Source: Oscheius dolichura (Eukaryota; Nematoda; Chromadorea; Rhabditida; Rhabditidae). From it: a DNA stretch of 64,000 nucleotides. The stretch lies in assembly GCA_932521035.1 (NCBI GenBank), contig CAKOAU010000006.1:117874-181873 (forward strand), given 5' to 3'. Positions 50,201 through 61,135 of the stretch are shown piece by piece. The position numbers and the translations under genes are program-made. The notes under the pieces were generated by a model. It was not told where the DNA came from. It saw nothing but the letters and a program-made list of their open reading frames with translations, and made no database searches. How positions within the stretch are numbered: the first letter of the stretch is position 1; each line of letters opens with the position of its first letter.

Positions 50201-50728
50201 CAAGAGATTTGTATTGGCTTAAACCCTGGTTTATGATCTAGGAGCCATAACGTGGCTCAAAGGCGTCCTCCTGTGACGGGAGCTAGTTTTTTAGACTCAG
50301 CTCGATGAGGCGGTTCGAATGAGTACAAATTCGAACCTCCTACCCTCTTTTCCAAAAACTGCCCCATATTACTGTACCTTTTTCTGGATTATAATAGTTT
50401 TTGGGCTATAAAACGCTATTCGGTCAGACAACCCTATTAGCTCTGTGGTTATTCGTACTCTACTCGTCGAGCTCTACAAGAAGAGTGGTCGAACGTTCTC
50501 GAATCATTAGGCTTTTATTCCGTACTGGCCTGTTCAAATTTCCCAAGAGATTTGTATTGGCTTAAACCCTGGTTTATGATCTAGGAGCCATAACGTGGCT
50601 CAAAGGCGTCCTCCTGTGACGGGAGCTAGTTTTTTAGACTCAGCTCGATGAGGCGGTTCGAATGAGTACAAATTCGAACCTCCTACCCTCTTTTCCAAAA
50701 ACTGCCCCATATTACTGTACCTTTTTCT
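47299..50728 (+). repeat. Ten B monomers with no variant seen
   Basis: Ten 343-bp B monomers (T156) follow the A/B block, as the 17-monomer run does after the first copy. The difference in run length (10 against 17) is the main difference between the two superblocks. Confidence 0.85.
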
Positions 50729-53700
50729 GGATTATAATAGTTTTTGGGCTATAAAACGCTATTCGGTCAGCGAACCCTATTCGATCTTGGATTATTCGTA
50801 CTGTACTCGTCGAGCTCTACAAGAAGAGTGGTCGAACGTTCTCGAATCATTAGGCTTTTATTCCGTACTGGCCTGTTCAAATTGCCCAAGAGATTTGTAT
50901 TGGCTTACCCCCTATTTTTGGACTATAATAGTTTTTGGGCTATAAAACGCTATTCGGTCGGACAACCCTATTAGCTCTGTGGTTATTCGTACTCTACTCG
51001 TCGAGCTCTACAAGAAGAGTGGTCGAACGTTCTCGAATCATTAGGCTTTTATTCCGTACTGGCCTGTTCAAATTTCCCAAGAGATTTGTATTGGCTTAAA
51101 CCCTGGTTTATGATCTAGGAGCCATAACGTGGCTCAAAGGCGTCCTCCTGTGACGGGAGCTAGTTTTTTAGACTCAGCTCGATGAGGCGGTTCGAATGAG
51201 TACAAATTCGAACCTCCTACCCTCTTTTCCAAAAACTGCCCCATATTACTGTACCTTTTTCTGGATTATAATAGTTTTTGGGCTATAAAACGCTATTCGG
51301 TCAGACAACCCTATTAGCTCTGTGGTTATTCGTACTCTACTCGTCGAGCTCTACAAGAAGAGTGGTCGAACGTTCTCGAATCATTAGGCTTTTATTCCGT
51401 ACTGGCCTGTTCAAATTTCCCAAGAGATTTGTATTGGCTTAAACCCTGGTTTATGATCTAGGAGCCATAACGTGGCTCAAAGGCGTCCTCCTGTGACGGG
51501 AGCTAGTTTTTTAGACTCAGCTCGATGAGGCGGTTCGAATGAGTACAAATTCGAACCTCCTACCCTCTTTTCCAAAAACTGCCCCATATTACTGTACCTT
51601 TTTCTGGATTATAATAGTTTTTGGGCTATAAAACGCTATTCGGTCAGACAACCCTATTAGCTCTGTGGTTATTCGTACTCTACTCGTCGAGCTCTACAAG
51701 AAGAGTGGTCGAACGTTCTCGAATCATTAGGCTTTTATTCCGTACTGGCCTGTTCAAATTTCCCAAGAGATTTGTATTGGCTTAAACCCTGGTTTATGAT
51801 CTAGGAGCCATAACGTGGCTCAAAGGCGTCCTCCTGTGACGGGAGCTAGTTTTTTAGACTCAGCTCGATGAGGCGGTTCGAATGAGTACAAATTCGAACC
51901 TCCTACCCTCTTTTCCAAAAACTGCCCCATATTACTGTACCTTTTTCTGGATTATAATAGTTTTTGGGCTATAAAACGCTATTCGGTCAGCGAACCCTAT
52001 TCGATCTTGGATTATTCGTACTGTACTCGTCGAGCTCTACAAGAAGAGTGGTCGAACGTTCTCGAATCATTAGGCTTTTATTCCGTACTGGCCTGTTCAA
52101 ATTGCCCAAGAGATTTGTATTGGCTTACCCCCTATTTTTGGACTATAATAGTTTTTGGGCTATAAAACGCTATTCGGTCGGACAACCCTATTAGCTCTGT
52201 GGTTATTCGTACTCTACTCGTCGAGCTCTACAAGAAGAGTGGTCGAACGTTCTCGAATCATTAGGCTTTTATTCCGTACTGGCCTGTTCAAATTTCCCAA
52301 GAGATTTGTATTGGCTTAAACCCTGGTTTATGATCTAGGAGCCATAACGTGGCTCAAAGGCGTCCTCCTGTGACGGGAGCTAGTTTTTTAGACTCAGCTC
52401 GATGAGGCGGTTCGAATGAGTACAAATTCGAACCTCCTACCCTCTTTTCCAAAAACTGCCCCATATTACTGTACCTTTTTCTGGATTATAATAGTTTTTG
52501 GGCTATAAAACGCTATTCGGTCAGACAACCCTATTAGCTCTGTGGTTATTCGTACTCTACTCGTCGAGCTCTACAAGAAGAGTGGTCGAACGTTCTCGAA
52601 TCATTAGGCTTTTATTCCGTACTGGCCTGTTCAAATTTCCCAAGAGATTTGTATTGGCTTAAACCCTGGTTTATGATCTAGGAGCCATAACGTGGCTCAA
52701 AGGCGTCCTCCTGTGACGGGAGCTAGTTTTTTAGACTCAGCTCGATGAGGCGGTTCGAATGAGTACAAATTCGAACCTCCTACCCTCTTTTCCAAAAACT
52801 GCCCCATATTACTGTACCTTTTTCTGGATTATAATAGTTTTTGGGCTATAAAACGCTATTCGGTCAGACAACCCTATTAGCTCTGTGGTTATTCGTACTC
52901 TACTCGTCGAGCTCTACAAGAAGAGTGGTCGAACGTTCTCGAATCATTAGGCTTTTATTCCGTACTGGCCTGTTCAAATTTCCCAAGAGATTTGTATTGG
53001 CTTAAACCCTGGTTTATGATCTAGGAGCCATAACGTGGCTCAAAGGCGTCCTCCTGTGACGGGAGCTAGTTTTTTAGACTCAGCTCGATGAGGCGGTTCG
53101 AATGAGTACAAATTCGAACCTCCTACCCTCTTTTCCAAAAACTGCCCCATATTACTGTACCTTTTTCTGGATTATAATAGTTTTTGGGCTATAAAACGCT
53201 ATTCGGTCAGACAACCCTATTAGCTCTGTGGTTATTCGTACTCTACTCGTCGAGCTCTACAAGAAGAGTGGTCGAACGTTCTCGAATCATTAGGCTTTTA
53301 TTCCGTACTGGCCTGTTCAAATTTCCCAAGAGATTTGTATTGGCTTAAACCCTGGTTTATGATCTAGGAGCCATAACGTGGCTCAAAGGCGTCCTCCTGT
53401 GACGGGAGCTAGTTTTTTAGACTCAGCTCGATGAGGCGGTTCGAATGAGTACAAATTCGAACCTCCTACCCTCTTTTCCAAAAACTGCCCCATATTACTG
53501 TACCTTTTTCTGGATTATAATAGTTTTTGGGCTATAAAACGCTATTCGGTCAGACAACCCTATTAGCTCTGTGGTTATTCGTACTCTACTCGTCGAGCTC
53601 TACAAGAAGAGTGGTCGAACGTTCTCGAATCATTAGGCTTTTATTCCGTACTGGCCTGTTCAAATTTCCCAAGAGATTTGTATTGGCTTAAACCCTGGTT

Positions 53701-54197
53701 TATGATCTAGGAGCCATAACGTGGCTCAAAGGCGTCCTCCTGTGACGGGAGCTAGTTTTTTAGACTCAGCTCGATGAGGCGGTTCGAATGAGTACAAATT
53801 CGAACCTCCTACCCTCTTTTCCAAAAACTGCCCCATATTACTGTACCTTTTTCTGGATTATAATAGTTTTTGGGCTATAAAACGCTATTCGGTCAGACAA
53901 CCCTATTAGCTCTGTGGTTATTCGTACTCTACTCGTCGAGCTCTACAAGAAGAGTGGTCGAACGTTCTCGAATCATTAGGCTTTTATTCCGTACTGGCCT
54001 GTTCAAATTTCCCAAGAGATTTGTATTGGCTTAAACCCTGGTTTATGATCTAGGAGCCATAACGTGGCTCAAAGGCGTCCTCCTGTGACGGGAGCTAGTT
54101 TTTTAGACTCAGCTCGATGAGGCGGTTCGAATGAGTACAAATTCGAACCTCCTACCCTCTTTTCCAAAAACTGCCCCATATTACTGTACCTTTTTCT
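50729..54197 (+). repeat. 1220-bp S-B-B-B module, then S-B and five more B
   Basis: S monomers at 50729 and 51949 are exactly 1220 bp apart. Both have the TACTGTACTCG marker, and both are followed by a B with GTCGGAC (50920 and 52140). The second is followed by B monomers at 52483, 52826, 53169, 53512 and 53855. This is a direct tandem copy of a higher-order unit with private markers, extended by B amplification. Confidence 0.9.
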
Positions 54198-56637
54198 GGA
54201 TTATAATAGTTTTTGGGCTATAAAACGCTATTCGGTCAGCGAACCCTATTCGATCTTGGATTATTCGTACTCTACTCGTCGAGCTCTACAAGAAGAGTGG
54301 TCGAACGTTCTCGAATCATTAGGCTTTTATTCCGTACTGGCCTGTTCAAATTGCCCAAGAGATTTGTATTGGCTTACCCCCTATTTTTGGACTATAATAG
54401 TTTTTGGGCTATAAAACGCTATTCGGTCAGACAACCCTATTAGCTCTGTGGTTATTCGTACTCTACTCGTCGAGCTCTACAAGAAGAGTGGTCGAACGTT
54501 CTCGAATCATTAGGCTTTTATTCCGTACTGGCCTGTTCAAATTTCCCAAGAGATTTGTATTGGCTTAAACCCTGGTTTATGATCTAGGAGCCATAACGTG
54601 GCTCAAAGGCGTCCTCCTGTGACGGGAGCTAGTTTTTTAGACTCAGCTCGATGAGGCGGTTCGAATGAGTACAAATTCGAACCTCCTACCCTCTTTTCCA
54701 AAAACTGCCCCATATTACTGTACCTTTTTCTGGATTATAATAGTTTTTGGGCTATAAAACGCTATTCGGTCAGCGAACCCTATTCGATCTTGGATTATTC
54801 GTACTCTACTCGTCGAGCTCTACAAGAAGAGTGGTCGAACGTTCTCGAATCATTAGGCTTTTATTCTGTACTGGCCTGTTCAAATTGCCCAAGAGATTTG
54901 TATTGGCTTACCCCCTATTTTTGGACTATAATAGTTTTTGGGCTATAAAACGCTATTCGGTCAGACAACCCTATTAGCTCTGTGGTTATTCGTACTCTAC
55001 TCGTCGAGCTCTACAAGAAGAGTGGTCGAACGTTCTCGAATCATTAGGCTTTTATTCCGTACTGGCCTGTTCAAATTTCCCAAGAGATTTGTATTGGCTT
55101 AAACCCTGGTTTATGATCTAGGAGCCATAACGTGGCTCAAAGGCGTCCTCCTGTGACGGGAGCTAGTTTTTTAGACTCAGCTCGATGAGGCGGTTCGAAT
55201 GAGTACAAATTCGAACCTCCTACCCTCTTTTCCAAAAACTGCCCCATATTACTGTACCTTTTTCTGGATTATAATAGTTTTTGGGCTATAAAACGCTATT
55301 CGGTCAGACAACCCTATTAGCTCTGTGGTTATTCGTACTCTACTCGTCGAGCTCTACAAGAAGAGTGGTCGAACGTTCTCGAATCATTAGGCTTTTATTC
55401 CGTACTGGCCTGTTCAAATTTCCCAAGAGATTTGTATTGGCTTAAACCCTGGTTTATGATCTAGGAGCCATAACGTGGCTCAAAGGCGTCCTCCTGTGAC
55501 GGGAGCTAGTTTTTTAGACTCAGCTCGATGAGGCGGTTCGAATGAGTACAAATTCGAACCTCCTACCCTCTTTTCCAAAAACTGCCCCATATTACTGTAC
55601 CTTTTTCTGGATTATAATAGTTTTTGGGCTATAAAACGCTATTCGGTCAGACAACCCTATTAGCTCTGTGGTTATTCGTACTCTACTCGTCGAGCTCTAC
55701 AAGAAGAGTGGTCGAACGTTCTCGAATCATTAGGCTTTTATTCCGTACTGGCCTGTTCAAATTTCCCAAGAGATTTGTATTGGCTTAAACCCTGGTTTAT
55801 GATCTAGGAGCCATAACGTGGCTCAAAGGCGTCCTCCTGTGACGGGAGCTAGTTTTTTAGACTCAGCTCGATGAGGCGGTTCGAATGAGTACAAATTCGA
55901 ACCTCCTACCCTCTTTTCCAAAAACTGCCCCATATTACTGTACCTTTTTCTGGATTATAATAGTTTTTGGGCTATAAAACGCTATTCGGTCAGACAACCC
56001 TATTAGCTCTGTGGTTATTCGTACTCTACTCGTCGAGCTCTACAAGAAGAGTGGTCGAACGTTCTCGAATCATTAGGCTTTTATTCCGTACTGGCCTGTT
56101 CAAATTTCCCAAGAGATTTGTATTGGCTTAAACCCTGGTTTATGATCTAGGAGCCATAACGTGGCTCAAAGGCGTCCTCCTGTGACGGGAGCTAGTTTTT
56201 TAGACTCAGCTCGATGAGGCGGTTCGAATGAGTACAAATTCGAACCTCCTACCCTCTTTTCCAAAAACTGCCCCATATTACTGTACCTTTTTCTGGATTA
56301 TAATAGTTTTTGGGCTATAAAACGCTATTCGGTCAGACAACCCTATTAGCTCTGTGGTTATTCGTACTCTACTCGTCGAGCTCTACAAGAAGAGTGGTCG
56401 AACGTTCTCGAATCATTAGGCTTTTATTCCGTACTGGCCTGTTCAAATTTCCCAAGAGATTTGTATTGGCTTAAACCCTGGTTTATGATCTAGGAGCCAT
56501 AACGTGGCTCAAAGGCGTCCTCCTGTGACGGGAGCTAGTTTTTTAGACTCAGCTCGATGAGGCGGTTCGAATGAGTACAAATTCGAACCTCCTACCCTCT
56601 TTTCCAAAAACTGCCCCATATTACTGTACCTTTTTCT
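54198..56637 (+). repeat. 2440-bp higher-order unit S-B-S-B-B-B-B-B, first copy
   Basis: Starts are 54198 (S), 54389 (B), 54732 (S with a private T, ATTCTGTACTGG), 54923, 55266, 55609, 55952 and 56295 (B). The next copy begins at 56638, and its second S at 57172 carries the same private T, exactly 2440 bp later. Confidence 0.9.
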
Positions 56638-58391
56638 GGATTATAATAGTTTTTGGGCTATAAAACGCTATTCGGTCAGCGAACCCTATTCGATCTTGGA
56701 TTATTCGTACTCTACTCGTCGAGCTCTACAAGAAGAGTGGTCGAACGTTCTCGAATCATTAGGCTTTTATTCCGTACTGGCCTGTTCAAATTGCCCAAGA
56801 GATTTGTATTGGCTTACCCCCTATTTTTGGACTATAATAGTTTTTGGGCTATAAAACGCTATTCGGTCAGACAACCCTATTAGCTCTGTGGTTATTCGTA
56901 CTCTACTCGTCGAGCTCTACAAGAAGAGTGGTCGAACGTTCTCGAATCATTAGGCTTTTATTCCGTACTGGCCTGTTCAAATTTCCCAAGAGATTTGTAT
57001 TGGCTTAAACCCTGGTTTATGATCTAGGAGCCATAACGTGGCTCAAAGGCGTCCTCCTGTGACGGGAGCTAGTTTTTTAGACTCAGCTCGATGAGGCGGT
57101 TCGAATGAGTACAAATTCGAACCTCCTACCCTCTTTTCCAAAAACTGCCCCATATTACTGTACCTTTTTCTGGATTATAATAGTTTTTGGGCTATAAAAC
57201 GCTATTCGGTCAGCGAACCCTATTCGATCTTGGATTATTCGTACTCTACTCGTCGAGCTCTACAAGAAGAGTGGTCGAACGTTCTCGAATCATTAGGCTT
57301 TTATTCTGTACTGGCCTGTTCAAATTGCCCAAGAGATTTGTATTGGCTTACCCCCTATTTTTGGACTATAATAGTTTTTGGGCTATAAAACGCTATTCGG
57401 TCAGACAACCCTATTAGCTCTGTGGTTATTCGTACTCTACTCGTCGAGCTCTACAAGAAGAGTGGTCGAACGTTCTCGAATCATTAGGCTTTTATTCCGT
57501 ACTGGCCTGTTCAAATTTCCCAAGAGATTTGTATTGGCTTAAACCCTGGTTTATGATCTAGGAGCCATAACGTGGCTCAAAGGCGTCCTCCTGTGACGGG
57601 AGCTAGTTTTTTAGACTCAGCTCGATGAGGCGGTTCGAATGAGTACAAATTCGAACCTCCTACCCTCTTTTCCAAAAACTGCCCCATATTACTGTACCTT
57701 TTTCTGGATTATAATAGTTTTTGGGCTATAAAACGCTATTCGGTCAGACAACCCTATTAGCTCTGTGGTTATTCGTACTCTACTCGTCGAGCTCTACAAG
57801 AAGAGTGGTCGAACGTTCTCGAATCATTAGGCTTTTATTCCGTACTGGCCTGTTCAAATTTCCCAAGAGATTTGTATTGGCTTAAACCCTGGTTTATGAT
57901 CTAGGAGCCATAACGTGGCTCAAAGGCGTCCTCCTGTGACGGGAGCTAGTTTTTTAGACTCAGCTCGATGAGGCGGTTCGAATGAGTACAAATTCGAACC
58001 TCCTACCCTCTTTTCCAAAAACTGCCCCATATTACTGTACCTTTTTCTGGATTATAATAGTTTTTGGGCTATAAAACGCTATTCGGTCAGACAACCCTAT
58101 TAGCTCTGTGGTTATTCGTACTCTACTCGTCGAGCTCTACAAGAAGAGTGGTCGAACGTTCTCGAATCATTAGGCTTTTATTCCGTACTGGCCTGTTCAA
58201 ATTTCCCAAGAGATTTGTATTGGCTTAAACCCTGGTTTATGATCTAGGAGCCATAACGTGGCTCAAAGGCGTCCTCCTGTGACAGGAGCTAGTTTTTTAG
58301 ACTCAGCTCGATGAGGCGGTTCGAATGAGTACAAATTCGAACCTCCTACCCTCTTTTCCAAAAACTGCCCCATATTACTGTACCTTTTTCT
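56638..58391 (+). repeat. 2440-bp higher-order unit, second copy (start)
   Basis: S at 56638, B at 56829, S with the private T at 57172, and B at 57363, 57706 and 58049. The match to the first copy is clean until the 58049 monomer, which has an A at 58284 (GACAGG) in hairpin 2. The following monomer (58392) has GTAATTATT. I therefore place the end of the clear copy at 58391, though it may extend further. Confidence 0.8.
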
Positions 58392-61135
58392 GGATTATAA
58401 TAGTTTTTGGGCTATAAAACGCTATTCGGTCAGACAACCCTATTAGCTCTGTAATTATTCGTACTCTACTCGTCGAGCTCTACAAGAAGAGTGGTCGAAC
58501 GTTCTCGAATCATTAGGCTTTTATTCCGTACTGGCCTGTTCAAATTTCCCAAGAGATTTGTATTGGCTTAAACCCTGGTTTATGATCTAGGAGCCATAAC
58601 GTGGCTCAAAGGCGTCCTCCTGTGACGGGAGCTAGTTTTTTAGACTCAGCTCGATGAGGCGGTTCGAATGAGTACAAATTCGAACCTCCTACCCTCTTTT
58701 CCAAAAACTGCCCCATATTACTGTACCTTTTTCTGGATTATAATAGTTTTTGGGCTATAAAACGCTGTTCGGTCAGACAACCCTATTAGCTCTGTGGTTA
58801 TTCGTACTCTACTCGTCGAGCTCTACAAGAAGAGTGGTCGAACGTTCTCGAATCATTAGGCTTTTATTCCGTACTGGCCTGTTCAAATTTCCCAAGAGAT
58901 TTGTATTGGCTTAAACCCTGGTTTATGATCTAGGAGCCATAACGTGGCTCAAAGGCGTCCTCCTGTGACGGGAGCTAGTTTTTTAGACTCAGCTCGATGA
59001 GGCGGTTCGAATGAGTACAAATTCGAACCTCCTACCCTCTTTTCCAAAAACTGCCCCATATTACTGTACCTTTTTCTGGATTATAATAGTTTTTGGGCTA
59101 TAAAACGCTATTCGGTCAGACAACCCTATTAGCTCTGTGGTTATTCGTACTCTACTCGTCGAGCTCTACAAGAAGAGTGGTCGAACGTTCTCGAATCATT
59201 AGGCTTTTATTCCGTACTGGCCTGTTCAAATTTCCCAAGAGATTTGTATTGGCTTAAACCCTGGTTTATGATCTAGGAGCCATAACGTGGCTCAAAGGCG
59301 TCCTCCTGTGACGGGAGCTAGTTTTTTAGACTCAGCTCGATGAGGCGGTTCGAATGAGTACAAATTCGAACCTCCTACCCTCTTTTCCAAAAACTGCCCC
59401 ATATTACTGTACCTTTTTCTGGATTATAATAGTTTTTGGGCTATAAAACGCTATTCGGTCAGACAACCCTATTAGCTCTGTGGTTATTCGTACTCTACTC
59501 GTCGAGCTCTACAAGAAGAGTGGTCGAACGTTCTCGAATCATTAGGCTTTTATTCCGTACTGGCCTGTTCAAATTTCCCAAGAGATTTGTATTGGCTTAA
59601 ACCCTGGTTTATGATCTAGGAGCCATAACGTGGCTCAAAGGCGTCCTCCTGTGACGGGAGCTAGTTTTTTAGACTCAGCTCGATGAGGCGGTTCGAATGA
59701 GTACAAATTCGAACCTCCTACCCTCTTTTCCAAAAACTGCCCCATATTACTGTACCTTTTTCTGGATTATAATAGTTTTTGGGCTATAAAACGCTATTCG
59801 GTCAGACAACCCTATTAGCTCTGTGGTTATTCGTACTCTACTCGTCGAGCTCTACAAGAAGAGTGGTCGAACGTTCTCGAATCATTAGGCTTTTATTCCG
59901 TACTGGCCTGTTCAAATTTCCCAAGAGATTTGTATTGGCTTAAACCCTGGTTTATGATCTAGGAGCCATAACGTGGCTCAAAGGCGTCCTCCTGTGACGG
60001 GAGCTAGTTTTTTAGACTCAGCTCGATGAGGCGGTTCGAATGAGTACAAATTCGAACCTCCTACCCTCTTTTCCAAAAACTGCCCCATATTACTGTACCT
60101 TTTTCTGGATTATAATAGTTTTTGGGCTATAAAACGCTGTTCGGTCAGACAACCCTATTAGCTCTGTGGTTATTCGTACTCTACTCGTCGAGCTCTACAA
60201 GAAGAGTGGTCGAACGTTCTCGAATCATTAGGCTTTTATTCCGTACTGGCCTGTTCAAATTGCCCAAGAGATTTGTATTGGCTTAAACCCTGGTTTATGA
60301 TCTAGGAGCCATAACGTGGCTCAAAGGCGTCCTCCTGTGACGGGAGCTAGTTTTTTAGACTCAGCTCGATGAGGCGGTTCGAATGAGTACAAATTCGAAC
60401 CTCCTACCCTCTTTTCCAAAAACTGCCCCATATTACTGTACCTTTTTCTGGATTATAATAGTTTTTGGGCTATAAAACGCTGTTCGGTCAGACAACCCTA
60501 TTAGCTCTGTGGTTATTCGTACTCTACTCGTCGAGCTCTACAAGAAGAGTGGTCGAACGTTCTCGAATCATTAGGCTTTTATTCCGTACTGGCCTGTTCA
60601 AATTGCCCAAGAGATTTGTATTGGCTTAAACCCTGGTTTATGATCTAGGAGCCATAACGTGGCTCAAAGGCGTCCTCCTGTGACGGGAGCTAGTTTTTTA
60701 GACTCAGCTCGATGAGGCGGTTCGAATGAGTACAAATTCGAACCTCCTACCCTCTTTTCCAAAAACTGCCCCATATTACTGTACCTTTTTCTGGATTATA
60801 ATAGTTTTTGGGCTATAAAACGCTATTCGGTCAGACAACCCTATTAGCTCTGTGGTTATTCGTACTCTACTCGTCGAGCTCTACAAGAAGAGTGGTCGAA
60901 CGTTCTCGAATCATTAGGCTTTTATTCCGTACTGGCCTGTTCAAATTGCCCAAGAGATTTGTATTGGCTTAAACCCTGGTTTATGATCTAGGAGCCATAA
61001 CGTGGCTCAAAGGCGTCCTCCTGTGACGGGAGCTAGTTTTTTAGACTCAGCTCGATGAGGCGGTTCGAATGAGTACAAATTCGAACCTCCTACCCTCTTT
61101 TCCAAAAACTGCCCCATATTACTGTACCTTTTTCT
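58392..61135 (+). repeat. Eight B monomers, several with G33
   Basis: Starts are 58392 (AA at 58453-58454), 58735 (G33), 59078, 59421, 59764, 60107 (G33), 60450 (G33) and 60793. Position 156 switches from T to G at 60107. Confidence 0.87.
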
